Below are positions 9,609 to 20,900 of a stretch of 64,000 nt of DNA, in pieces. Position 1 is the stretch's first letter, and every line of letters begins with the position of its first letter. The stretch covers positions 1 through 64,000 of the forward strand of contig JAGYYJ010002271.1 in the NCBI GenBank assembly GCA_019671005.1, written 5' to 3'. This DNA comes from Hibiscus mutabilis. Its lineage: Eukaryota > Streptophyta > Magnoliopsida > Malvales > Malvaceae. The position numbers and the translations under genes were made by a program. Under the pieces are notes generated by a model. The model did not search any database and was not told the origin of the DNA. It saw only the letters and a program-made list of their open reading frames with translations.

Positions 9609-12543
9609 TTATTTTGCCTTCCTTTTCTTCGAAGATTCGGGTCCTTTCTTTGCAGACTTCTTATGAAGTTGCTTTTTGGGTTTCAACTTGTTCATGGTTG
9701 ATGATGACTTCCCTTCTTGATTCTTTCTCTTTCTAGCTTTCTTCTCTTTTTTCACGTTATACATTGTAACGGCCTGATTTCCGAAAAAAACAAAACAAAT
9801 AGCTTAGATTATCAACAAATTTCCACTTGTAAGACAAGTTTATCACCAGGTGACCAAACTGCATGGCTCGAACTTACCTTGCCAACGTTGAGTATCTCGT
9901 GGGAATGCTTGGAGATTAGCTTGTTTAGAACGTTCTCGGTTTGCTCCTTCTCTCGTGAGCCTATCCCCGATCCTTCAACAACTGGTAAGAACTGAAGAAA
10001 AGCAGAAGAAAAATATTGCATGCCATGCCATTATAATTTAAGAGGAACTTTTAGATTGAAACAAAGGCTAAAAGGTCCAAGAGTTCAAACCTTGCGATGC
10101 TTTCCTTGCTTTTTAGCAGGTTTTTCTCCGGGCAACTTCCTGTCAAATTTCCCGCCACTGGCTGTAGATGTAGCAGCCATCCCCGCTACATTTCCCAATT
10201 CATCTTTAGTAACTTTCTTGGGTGGAACCTGGGTTCCTGTTATGGGAAGAGAAGTTGCAGCAAGCTGAACATGGCTGCATCAAACCATTTAAAGTTAAAC
10301 CAACTTAACGGAAAAATAACAAATAGCTAAACTCTTTAAACCAACAACACGAAAACGGAGCAAGGATTCAGGCAACAAACAGAAGTGTATCCTCTTGGAA
10401 GTTACAAGTGGACGGACAAGCTTTAAAGCTTGATCTAGTTTATTTAATGGAAGCTAATATAACCTGTCAGATCTTTCATCATGAAGAACTACAGCAGTTT
10501 GGACAAAAAATAACTATAAAAAAAAAAGAGATCGAAGTTGACTTCTAGCAACCCATTGATACCTATAACAAATTCCTATAAGCGTGGTCTGTAAAATCGT
10601 AGGCTAACTCTTGAACTGATAAAATGATTCAGATATTAAGGTTCTGGCTGAGAACGGGAATTAATGGCAGGAGCAGGATTAATACTGTTACATGAAGAAT
10701 AAGGTAAAAGAGGCTTACTTATACGGATAGTGTCAAATATGATTAACATATCGAGATAGGGGGAAATGGAAATGTAAAATCTCTACTTCCAGAAAATAAG
10801 GACAATTTCTACACGTATATAAATGATGAGAAAAAACCTTGGCAAAGCACCAAGTTTTGCAGCTTGCTTCAAGTTCTGGAGGCGATTCTTCTCTTGTTTC
10901 TCGACTCGTTTCTTCTTATCATCTTGTCTTTTAGCAAAAGGAACCACTCCTGGCTCTGGAAAAAGCAGACAATCATGGTCAACAAAAATAAAACACATCC
11001 ACTGTGTCCTCTTAGTACTTGTAAACTTATGAATCAAAGGTCTATCTATCACTCAATATGGAATATATTTATTACCTACTAAGACATTTTATATTCTAGT
11101 TTAAAAGAAAAGCAGTAGTAGTGATTAGAAAGTCGAATACAGATAACATTCTTATTTAAGGAAACAATCCAATATATTCTCACCATCAGTCATCTTGGCC
11201 TCAATGATGGGTATGTCTTTATCATCATTGACATGATCATAACCAAAGCGACGCTTCCAAGTACCAGTCTGTTCATCCCATACAACTTTGTCCTTTTTAC
11301 GTTTCTTTATACCTACAAGATATTCAAAAGAAAAAAAGCAAAAAGTTCAGACAATGAAAAACGATGTTTATTCTAAAAAAAGCCATGTAAGTTTCAGATA
11401 GGTAAAATAAATTACCTTTCTTTTTAGCAAACTCCTCCCATTTCGTAGGAGGTTTGGGCTTTGGAAGCTGAAAACACAACCAAACAATGCATTTCAGTTG
11501 ATGCTATCAACTAGATTTTCGAGAATACATATATTCCGATACATTAGCTCGACGCTACTAGTATAAAAGAAGTTTTGTTGTTGGAAAAAACACAACAAAT
11601 GGGGCCATTCAACATCTTATTTACTGATGGTAAATTAAACAACTATCTGAAAAAAGGCCTTGAATTAACTTGCTTCTCCCTCTAAACAGTTTTGTTGTTC
11701 CCTGAGAAGATCAAACAAGGGGCCATTCATCTTCATTTTGACATATCAAATAAGAAGATATCCAAAGAACAGTTCACGCTTCGACAAAAGGGGAAAAAAC
11801 TAGATTTTTTTAGGGCAATTATTCGATGCCGAGGCAAAGCTCAAAACTAAGATCAATCACAAGACTTAAAAACCACGAACATTGAAATTCTAACCCTAAG
11901 CAATAGCCCCTAAACTCAAAAAATTAGGCCTTTGTGAAACTTTTTTTTTGAAAAAAGAAAAGAAAAAGATTAGATTTTTTAAGTATAACAACCGATATAG
12001 AATTAATTTGACGAAACTACAAAATTTGTTATAACGTGAGTACAACAATAAGTCATTATAGTGCGTGCAATTTTTTAAGATTTATATTTTTCTATATAAT
12101 TTGTATATAAAAATATTAAAAAATATATAATTAACACTCATTTATAAATAAAATGACACCGTTTTATAAATAATTATCTCCTCTAAAATACCATTAGAAA
12201 AAATAATACCCTTTAATAAATTCCTGTCTTCTCCCATGCTCTCAACTCAGTCTCATGATTCCAATATCAATAGCACCACCTAACAAATAACTTAAAAAGT
12301 TTAAAAATAAAAATCAAGGTAGAAAATTTACAGAAAGTTCCATCGCCCCCAAGAAATTTCTTGATTCCAATATAAGCATACCCAAAGAAGAAAACGGAAA
12401 ATAAAAACCCAGAAATCAAAAGAAAGGAGCTTCTTTGAAAGGGTGAACCTGGAAGTAGGGAGGGAAGGGAAGTTGTGAAAAGGGTTAAAAGCGAGGAGAT
12501 TTCCGACGTCAACTTGAAAGGGTTTCTGGGTTTCCATCTCCAT
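9609..12543 (-). CDS. RRS1: Ribosome biogenesis regulatory protein (RRS1/Rrs1 homologue), one exon apparently missing
   Basis: Minus-strand exons recognised: 12543-12449, 11467-11416, 11312-11184, 10955-10838, 10274-10091, 9991-9878 and 9773-9609. All have GT-AG borders and open frames. They encode the start block QVDVGNLLAFNPFHNFPS, the core KPKPPTKWEEFAKKKG, KDKVVWDEQTGTWKRRFGYD, KRVEKQEKNRLQNLK, ITGTQVP...GGKFDRKLPGEKP, EKEQTENVLNKLISKHSHEI and a Lys-rich C-terminus. Rrs1 works with Rpf2 to bring the 5S RNP into nucleolar pre-60S ribosomes. Family members carry about 50 residues between the first two exons found here (in Arabidopsis the part with LPPPTTKLPREK). The 981-bp gap between 12448 and 11468 holds no open exon for it. 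Joining exon 1 straight to the next exon breaks the frame (phase 2 to phase 0). The gene may be damaged, or the exon is beyond recognition. This is not the Arabidopsis resistance gene also called RRS1. Confidence 0.85.
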
Positions 12544-13027
12544 CTTCACCTTGCCTTTGCTATGTGGTGCTCGCTGCTAAGCTAAAACCTCAGCTTTCTT
12601 CCAAACCTAACAAGGGAAAAGCCTATTAAACAACAGCGTGCACATTGTATTTGTCTCCAAAAGAAAACACTTAAACTTTTAGCCCAAACCATTTTCAATG
12701 TACTTTGGGCCTCAAATTCAGTTCCAAACCAGCTATTAGCCCTAGCTCATTGGATGACATTAGTTATTAGCCCAGGCATATTGGATAGAAAATATGGGTT
12801 GCAGCAAAAAAGAAACGTACATGATGGGCTTGATTCGATTCGATTCGATTCGAATATTTTTAATAAAATTTGGGTTTTGGGTCAAGTTTTTTAAAGAGCA
12901 GTTGTGTTCGGAGTCTGGGTTTCGATGAGTATTGAAATTAGGTTCCAACGACTATGTTCTGTTGTTGGCATTATTTCTAGTGTTGGTAAAATATTATATT
13001 GCAAAGAAGTGACTTGTTACATCGGTA
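12544..13027. other. 5' flank of the RRS1-like gene and intergenic DNA
   Basis: The minus-strand leader of the ribosome-biogenesis gene starts here. A short (GATTC)n run lies at 12832-12855. Nothing else was recognised. Confidence 0.45.
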
Positions 13028-13530
13028 AGATTAGGGCCGCAAATGAGATAAGACAGACTTCGAGTTACTTGATTCAGTTAAAGTTTGATTCGAGCTCAAA
13101 CACGACTTGAATTCTTAATAAATTATTAGATATTCAATTTGAAAAACTCGGGAGCTACTCGAAAATATAATATTTTATATTATATTAATTAATTAGGGTT
13201 TGATTTTTGGGTTTGGGGCTAACTCGTGGTTTAGAGCCTATTTTGAGATTTAATATTAGGTTATCAACGACTGATAGGTTTTTGTGAATAAGGGTTAGTA
13301 AATTCGGGTTTAGTTTGAACTTTTTGAGTTTTGTTTTTTTTTCGAGTTCGTTTCGATCTTGATAAATTTGAGTTAACGAGTTTTCGAGTCGAGCTCAAAC
13401 TTGAGTTGAGCTTAATAATTTTAAGCTCACGAATTTTCGAATTAAGTCAAACTTAATCTTAAACATTTCGAATTCAACTCAATTTTAACAAGACTCAAAC
13501 TCGACTTGTTTAATATTAGTCTTGTAAATG
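13028..13530. repeat. Interspersed repeat rich in GAGCTCAAACTTGAG-type words
   Basis: Many alternating copies of GAGTTCG, GAGCTCAAAC and CTCAAACTCGA in both orientations make the region strongly self-complementary. The outer parts (TTCGAGTTACTTG near the left, CTCAAACTCGACTTG near the right) are inverted relatives, so a decayed TIR element is likely. Superfamily not assigned. Confidence 0.45.
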
Positions 13531-13727
13531 GTTTTATATACCACTGTCAGTTTCACCCAATTTGATACATGAGGCTAAAGCCCTACCCACTGCCCACATG
13601 TGCGTTATATGTTTGACCCGTTTTGGTTAACACGTTGCATGCATAATTTTTGGGGGTTCAACCGCATTATTTTAATCAAGCCCTGTTAACCTCGTCCTAA
13701 TTTAAATTATGATAGAATCTTCTAGAC

Positions 13728-14182
13728 CCGTAAACGAACACGAATAAAAGTATGTTCATATCCGTTCGTTTAATTTTAATCGAACACGAACATAATTTAT
13801 TGTTCGTATTCGTTTGTTAAGGAATGTAGATTGTTCATGTTCGTTCGTTAAAATGATAAACGAACGTAAATGAACACAAACGAACGAATATAAAAAGACA
13901 TATGTGAATAAATTTAAACAAACATAAACAAACAAACATACGTGGATAAATTTCATTTTTTAAATATAACACTTTTATTATAAGAAGTAATAAATATAAA
14001 TGGACATACGTGAATAAATTAAATGAACATAATGTACGTTCACGAAAATGAAGAAACAAATTATTTGTTCGTAATCGTTCGTTTAATCAAACGAACAATA
14101 AATTTTGTTCATATCCATTCGTTTAATAAATAAACAAACATAAACGAACTTTTCGCTTAACGGTTCGCTAAACATTCGCCCT
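13728..14182. mobile_element. TIR or foldback element built of GTTCGTT/AACGAAC words
   Basis: The left arm (CATATCCGTTCGTTTAAT, then AATTTATTGTTCG) and right arm (AATAAATTTTGTTC, then ATATCCATTCGTTTAATA) are inverted copies. AACGAAC-type words are spread through the interior. Non-coding. Confidence 0.55.
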
Positions 14183-15350
14183 AAAAAATCTCTCTTCTGA
14201 ATTATCTTCATCATCTTTGTCTTTATGCCTCTCCTTCACAAAAACCCTAATTCAAAAGAAAAAACACTAAACAAATAAACACTAAAATCAACCAATATCT
14301 CGAAAAATAAAAAAGGGAAGGAAAACACTAAACAAATAACACTCAAATTAACCAATATCTTGAAGAATAGAAAAGGGAAGGATTATATGTGAGAGAAATG
14401 GAGAGATTATGGGTTGGGAGTAAACATTACCTTTGGTGTAAACGATGAGAGCGCTGACGAGTGAATCAGAAAGAAATTGTTGGCGACGAGAATAAGCCTA
14501 ATCTTTGAGTAACAAATAAGAAGGTGAAGCTAGGAACTAAGAAAATCGACTTATGAATATTACGAAAAATGAAGGCCTTTTTTACGTTGATACATTGACC
14601 CATTTTCTTGGATTCATGAGCTTCGAGAGGGGAATGAGACCATACAGGATCAGAAAGGGAATAAATCCACATTGCAGAAGTATTTCTCAAAGATATACAA
14701 CACATCTAATAATAACATAATAATTGAACAAATACTACCTTATAATTATACTAAAATATTCAAAAAAAACATAATAATTGAAAATGATAAGATAATTTTT
14801 TATCATAAAAGATTGGCAAGTTGATTAAATAAATAAAAGTAAAAACAAAAAAATGGAGAAAATAGTCACAATGGCAGTGAAACGATCTCATTTGTACGGC
14901 TAATAAACTTGGTATAAAAATACTTATATCTTTCTTCCTGTAATAAGATTCCTTTACATATTCTTCTGTAGATATAAATATATTATGTTTTTTTTTAAAA
15001 AGAATATCACTACGTTTTTAAATTTCAAAATACATTATGTTATGTATAACATAAATGAAAAATCAAATATTTGTTACAATAATTTACACTGTTATTTTTA
15101 TAAACATTTTTATTATTATTATAAATTTATTGTATTAAAATAGTTATAACAAATATAAAAAGAATAAAGACAAAATTAGTATAATTTAAAGTTTATTTCC
15201 TTCTGATTTTTATTGTACCAAAAACAATATACACAAAATAATCCTATTTTTTCTTCTAATTTTTCATCTATCGGACAAAAAATTTTTGTGAAAAAACATA
15301 CTATATTTTCGTTCTTTTATTTTTCTTCCCCTCCAATTTCGCACCCTTCT
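14183..15350. other. Intergenic, no recognised gene
   Basis: A less AT-rich patch at about 14400-14700 has a 79-codon frame on the minus strand with no match to any family I know. The rest is AT-rich and repetitive. No feature is claimed. Confidence 0.4.
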
Positions 15351-15378
15351 TTCTTTTCCCTCTACATAACAAAAATCT

Positions 15379-15386
15379 CGCGGATT
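15379..15386 (+). promoter_or_regulatory. Histone octamer-like box (CGCGGATT)
   Basis: One mismatch from the plant histone octamer CGCGGATC, about 370 bp ahead of the H3 start. It supports, with the exact copy downstream, S-phase regulation of this gene. Confidence 0.5.
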
Positions 15387-15517
15387 ACAATCCGTTTCTT
15401 TGTCAGTTTGACACTTATAATTGGTTATATCCGTTGATGAGAAACCATATGTACGGTGTAGATCCATTATAGAAAACTTTATATGAAGATTAATCCTATT
15501 GGTTATTTCTCATTGCA

Positions 15518-15525
15518 CGCGGATC
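15518..15525 (+). promoter_or_regulatory. Plant histone octamer box CGCGGATC
   Basis: An exact match to the octamer found in plant core histone promoters, 236 bp ahead of the H3 start codon. A reverse CCAAT (ATTGG) lies about 20 bp upstream. Such boxes direct expression in dividing cells, as expected for an H3.1 gene. Confidence 0.75.
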
Positions 15526-15645
15526 AGTGCTTTAATAACTTAATAGCAGTCGATAATATGTTCTATCAACGGCTTGTATTCACCCGTTTAAAATATTTCT
15601 AAAAAGCACAAATTTTCACTTCTTCCCGCTTCTCCAAAATTCCCC

Positions 15646-15653
15646 TTATATAT
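15646..15653 (+). promoter_or_regulatory. TATA box of the H3 gene
   Basis: CCCTTATATATCC about 110 bp ahead of the ATG puts transcription start near 15680 and leaves a short leader, as is usual for intronless histone genes. Confidence 0.7.
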
Positions 15654-15760
15654 CCGCCTCCAAATCCTACTCAATAGCTCATCAAAGCTTTCTTTCTAAT
15701 TTTCTCGCAAATCAAACACTTTCTAACGTCAACGAGTAATTCTTTTTTTCTTTCCTACCA

Positions 15761-16171
15761 ATGGCTCGTACTAAGCAAACAGCAAGGAAATCGACTGGAG
15801 GCAAGGCTCCGCGTAAGCAGCTAGCCACAAAGGCCGCTCGCAAATCAGCTCCGGCGACCGGAGGAGTGAAGAAGCCTCACCGATTCAGGCCTGGAACTGT
15901 TGCGCTGAGGGAAATTAGGAAGTACCAGAAGAGCACCGAGCTTCTGATCAGGAAGCTTCCGTTCCAGAGGCTGGTGAGAGAAATCGCTCAAGATTTTAAA
16001 ACCGATTTGAGGTTCCAAAGCAGCGCCGTTGCCGCTCTTCAAGAAGCGGCCGAGGCTTATCTCGTCGGACTGTTTGAGGACACTAATCTTTGTGCTATTC
16101 ATGCTAAGAGGGTTACTATTATGCCTAAGGATATCCAGCTTGCTAGGAGGATTAGAGGAGAGAGAGCTTAG
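15761..16171 (+). CDS. Histone H3.1 (replication-dependent type)
   Basis: An intronless 136-codon frame encoding canonical H3, the nucleosome core histone. All main modification sites are present (K4, K9, K14, K18, K23, K27, K36). Variant-defining positions, counted without Met, are A31, F41, S87 and A90, the plant H3.1 set rather than T31/Y41/H87/L90 of H3.3. The lack of introns and the octamer boxes upstream fit a replication-coupled gene deposited by CAF-1. The coding part is GC-richer than its surroundings, usual for histone genes. An LTR retroelement starts only 205 bp past the stop codon, so the 3' UTR and poly(A) site must lie in or next to that flank. Confidence 0.98.
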
Positions 16172-16375
16172 GGTGTTTGGTTTGTTTTCAGTCTATAAAA
16201 TGGCTTAAAATAGATGAATTCTAATCTTGATTTGCTTTCTCAGCAATTGTTGGTGTAAATCGTTGGATTTTGAATGGATGCTTTTGTATTTTGTTTGATC
16301 GTTCAAACTTTTCTCCTTGGATCTGTGTTTTGAAATTCTAGATATTAACCCAAATGAGGAAGATTATTCAGTTTT
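16172..16375 (+). other. H3 3' flank up to the retroelement
   Basis: TG- and T-rich sequence such as TTGTATTTTGTTTGATC looks like a plant 3' UTR/poly(A) region. The first base of the LTR follows at 16376. Confidence 0.5.
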
Positions 16376-18251
16376 TGTAGTGATGTCTCAATTCGCTAAA
16401 AAGATGTAGTTTTTATTTGTTTGTTTTATTTTATTTTGAAAATAATGTCTTTCGTGTAAGATTTTAGGAAATTTGTGTTTTATTTAAAGATGAAGTTGTC
16501 ACTGCCACTCAAGATGGATTGGATACTGTAAAAATCAGATATTTCAAAATGTTAGGTTTGGAAGTCGGTTACGGATGGGGAATGATTAGTATTTTCACAT
16601 TGCCTAAAATTGTTATTTTAATAATTACCGCTTTATTAATATCAGACTTTTTGGATTAAATTAAAATTTGATTATAAGTGCGAGTAGATTTTAAAGGCCA
16701 TGTTACTCGGGAGTAAACGTTCAATTATTATCACTACGCCTAATACAGGCCTCGTTTACGCTCGAATAAAAGGGCACCGTATTGGCAATTTATATCCGAA
16801 ATGCAACTTAAAACATAACAAATATGAATAAATATAATGCGATAAAAATATAAATAAATAAGAGTATAATAAAATATTAATCTAACATAAAAACTAATAA
16901 TGACAATAATAATTAATAATGATGCATGATTAAATCATAAAACCACACGAAACTTATTAAAAATGCATGGAATAACATGAAATTAAATATCAAGGGCTAG
17001 AATGCATTATAATTAAATTACAAGGCAAGAAATAACATGAAATGAGACTAAAATGCATAGATTAATTATTTACATGGCATGAAATGATATGAAATGGGCT
17101 AAAATAAGACAGATGCGAAATATAAGGACACAAATGTAAACCAACAGAAATACTATGCTGGAAATTATAACATATAATACAATGACCAAATTGAAATGAT
17201 ATATAAATTAAAGGCTAAAATCAGGACCATACTAGCCGCGCATGAAACGTATAAGGACTAAACAAAGAATTATACCAGAACTGAAACAAAAACGGGGAAG
17301 AAGGGAAGGGACCATATCTGTAATTATACCCTTAACCTAATAACGCGGATCCTCCCCTCGGGTCGGGTCACCGCGCGGGTTGGAGTGCCAATACAGCATC
17401 TTTTTGTTCTTACCGGTTAAAACAAAATGGTTTCTATTTTATTTCATTTCAAAACGTATAAACCAAAAAAAACCTAAACTGATTCATCCTCTCTTCTCAT
17501 TATCCAACCCCAGACGACGACAACCACCCTTCTTGCTCCCGACGGACCGGTCACCGGCACGATGGCCTTACGACGACGGAGCAACAAACGGCGGTAGCAG
17601 GTAAGCGTCGAACTTCCCTTTTTTGTTTCGAATGAAAACTAAAAGAAGACTTAAATTTCAAACTAAAATAGAAGATTTCTAACTTATACCTTCGAAAAAA
17701 AATTTATTGATTCGAAAGCCTTTTTTTTACAGATTCTTTTTTTATATGAAATTCTCCCCCATTTTCTCTCCATTTTTTTTTACCAAAAAACTCTCTCACT
17801 CTCTGATTTTTTCTTTGAACTCAACCCCATTTTATTTTCATTTCGGTTTCTTTTTATAACCGATCTTCACACACTAAATATTCTTTTCTTTCCTATTTGT
17901 TGCTGCATATTTGATGAAGGGTAGATGGCCGGAATTTGAGGGTGGCAGGGCATGGGGCATTAAGGGATAAAGCATGGGTGGCAGGGTATGGGATGACAGA
18001 GGGTTTAGGTTTGATTTAGGGATTAAGGTTGTTTTATAAATTTAGGGCCAATTAATTTGGGGCTTTCAGGATTTAGTTTGGTTTAATTTAGGGGTTGTAA
18101 AGGGGTCACCGGAGATGGACGGCGATGGCAGTAGCTTGACGACGACAGTAGTGGAGGAGTGGCAACGACGACAGTGAAGGGTATAAAGGTTAGGTCAATT
18201 AGGGTAAATGGGTTAGTGGGTAAATGGGTTTGGGTGAAATGGGTTATTACA
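16376..18251 (-). repeat. 3' LTR of the Ogre-like derivative (1.88 kb)
   Basis: It aligns along its length with 21698-23684. Roughly the first 400 bp, next to H3, carries many T/A where the other LTR has C/G; the middle part is nearly identical. It includes GC-rich blocks such as GGGTCACCGCGCGGGTTGG near 17360-17380 and GACGACGACAACC near 17513. Confidence 0.9.
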
Positions 18252-18266
18252 GATGCCCCTCTTTGC
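18252..18266 (-). other. Polypurine tract of the Ogre-like derivative
   Basis: In RNA sense GCAAAGAGGGGCATC directly precedes the LTR start TGTAATAACCC, where plus-strand DNA synthesis would be primed. Confidence 0.55.
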
Positions 18267-18514
18267 TCGTTGTTGTGTAACGGCAACGAAGCAAAGACAA
18301 AAAATGACACATTTCATCCGGTTTGGTTAGTCATCCCCTCTTGACCTACGTCTTCGTTCTTCTGTAGATCTTCTCTTTTCTTCAACGCGTGTCTTCTTTC
18401 TTGACTTGATGAATCTACTTTGTCTCTCTTGGGAAGCAAAATCTTCAGAATAGGGGGTTGTCTGTTGGGGAAGCAAAATGAGTCCAACTTGCTAGATTAT
18501 TGATAATAAGCTAA

Positions 18515-18670
18515 TACCTAAAAGGAATTTGACCCAGCTGCAACACCGACGAAGAGGCAGGGTCTACAAAATTTGATCCAGCTACAACACTGACGAAGAG
18601 GCAGGATCGGAGGATGAAAGTTCCCATGTCTGATCCAGCTACAACTCTGACGAAGAGGCAAGATTAGAAA
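18515..18670. repeat. Three short direct repeats (ACGAAGAGGCA)
   Basis: The module GATCCAGCT(A/G)CAAC(A/T)C(C/T)GACGAAGAGGCA occurs three times, at about 18530, 18575 and 18632, ahead of the longer array. The second copy differs from the others at only a few bases. Confidence 0.75.
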
Positions 18671-18839
18671 ACTGACAACTTTTTCCTCCCCTTTTTTTTT
18701 GCTTTTTTGTTTTTTTTCCTTTTTCTTTGATTTTTTTTTATTTTTTCATTTTTTCTTTGACTTTTTCTTTTTTTTTCTTTGATTTTTTTAGCTACAACAT
18801 TAATAAAGAGAACTTGAAAATCAATAAAGTTTGATCTAA

Positions 18840-19265
18840 CCTCGCCATCAACGGAGAAGCAGAACATTAACTGGAACCCTACTACACCATCAGCGGAGAA
18901 ATAGGATAGCAGCAACTGAGACCTAGCCACTCCATCAGCGGAGGGACTGGATCGGATAATGACGACCAGTAATCGGCCACACCATCAGCGGAGAGCGAGA
19001 TTAGAGGACGACAACAGCTTAGACCTAGCCACTCTATCAGCGGAGGACTGGATCGGATAATGGCGACTTGGAACCGGCTACACCATCAGCGGAGAGCAGG
19101 ATTTGAGGACGACGGGAGCTTGGACCCAGCCACTCCATCAATGGAGGACTGGTTTGGATAATGACGACCTGGAACCGTCTACACCCTCAGCGGAGAGCAG
19201 GATCTGAGGACGACGACAGCTTGGACCTAGCCACTCCATCAGCGGAGAGACTAGATCGGGCGACG
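18840..19265. repeat. Tandem array, 101-102 bp unit, about four copies
   Basis: Unit starts marked by GACC(T/C)AGCCACTC lie at 18920, 19022, 19123 and 19224, so the spacing is 102, 101 and 101 bp. Each unit contains two CCATCAGCGGAG-like words. Single words of this type continue to about 19650 outside the regular period. Confidence 0.9.
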
Positions 19266-20574
19266 AAAGTTGATAAATTTTCTTTTGATTTTTCATCTCA
19301 TTTATTTTTTTCTTAACTTTTACTTTTTTTGTTTTTTTTATTTTTTTCAAAATTTTTCAATTCTCTTTTTTTTGATAATTTTTTTCTTGAACTGTACAAA
19401 AAAGTAAAACTCGAGAAAAAATTAGGTCTGGCTGCATCGTCAGCGGAGAAATAAGACCTGAATAGAAATTCGATCTGCTTGGGGAAAGGTGCGGATCTTT
19501 TGTACCATCAACGGAGAAACGAGATCTTCAGGATGTCTATACTGCTGCACCATCAGCGGTAAAGAAAAATCTGGAAATGTTGGCCTATCAACAATGACGA
19601 AGGCAAGATCTTAAAAAGGCTACTTCTGCTGCTCTACTAGCGGAGAGGTATGACCTGAAAATGGAAAAAAACATTAATCAGTAAATGTTCACAAAATTTG
19701 TCACTGTTACCTTTTATTGATGTTTCAACATCCTCTTTGTGTTTGGCTTCCTCTAAGACTAAGGTTGGTCGTCGTGTCGTTGCCCCCATGGCTGAGGCTC
19801 TTCGATCCCTTTCGTAGACCTGTTATGTACAAGCGAAAATGTATGAATGCATCTAATTTTATGCCTAAATGCATGTGTCTATCTTAAATGCATGGTGACT
19901 TCAGAATATGCACTTAATCTAAATGTATGACGTATGAAAAAATGGTTTAATCCAAGATGAATGCAACTAAATGTATGACTGTGACATGATTTGATTTTTT
20001 GGTCTTCAAAGGGATGCCCCTGACTCCTCACTGGTCCCGTCAAGATCTTGGTCTTTTGCATGTGACGGTGCCCCAACCTCTTTCGGCTTCAAGCATCTTC
20101 TTTGGACTCATTTTCCTGTTTGGATGCCCCTCAAAGTTTTACATATTGTTCTGGGAATGCCTTTGTAGCATGTTTCAACTTTGAGTTGCATTGTCGCCTT
20201 TTTGGATGACTTTCAGTGCTCTCGTGAACGCGTTGCGTTGCCTTTTAAGTTGGGTTTATGATTTGTCATGTTGGTTCCTGGCCGTTTGTCACTTTCGTAT
20301 TAGGTGGAACGCTGTAGATGGCGTTTGGTGTTTAGCATTTGGGATGTGGATGTATGATTCCAAAAGAAGGGTAGCAAAGGTTTGCTCGACTTTCGGTTTT
20401 TTTGAATGGATTTGGGTAGAATGGTAGAGTTGAAGGGCTTGGTTGTCGGGTGATGGTAAGTCGAGAGTTCAAAAGGACTCAAACATAAGGGTTCAAGCAG
20501 TGAAATTAGGGGTTCTCTGTTCGAGTATTTTGGTCGATGGGTAGCGATGGTATTGGGGATGGAAAAAACTTTAT

Positions 20575-20900
20575 TGTGTTTTCGGTTGAAAATGGTGAGT
20601 GTGAATGATTTTTGAAGAATGAAAGGTGGTGGGTTAATTTCGGTGATAGAGAGTGAAGGGTGAGTGTTGGAATTTGGCACTTGTCGAGAGATGCCCCCAG
20701 ACTGAGTTCTTGTGGAGGTTTGGTAATGGTGCTGAATTGTGTTTTCGGTTGAAAATTGTGAGTGTGAATGATTTCTAAAGAATGAAATGTGGTGGGTTAA
20801 TTTCGGTGATAGAGAGTGAAGGGTGAGTGTTGGAATTTGGCACTTGTCGAGAGATGCCCCCAGACTGAGTTCTTGTGGAGGTTTGGTAATGGTGCTGAAT
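20575..20900. repeat. Tandem duplication, 163-bp unit, two copies
   Basis: Both copies begin TGTGTTTTCGGTTGAAAA and contain GGCACTTGTCGAGAGATGCC and GTTCTTGTGGAGGTTTGG. They differ at only a few positions, so the event is recent compared with the decay of the LTR. Confidence 0.93.

Noticed and set aside
14466..14705. Minus-strand 79-codon frame
   Set aside because: I could not link it to any family. The region might be an old exon piece, but nothing supports a gene model.
18664..18930. Lys-rich 88-codon frame
   Set aside because: The Lys run is a translated poly(T)/TTTTTC tract of the retroelement interior.
18840..19265. CRISPR-like reading of the regular 101-bp array
   Set aside because: Units are contiguous similar repeats without unique spacers, in a plant retroelement; a plain tandem repeat.
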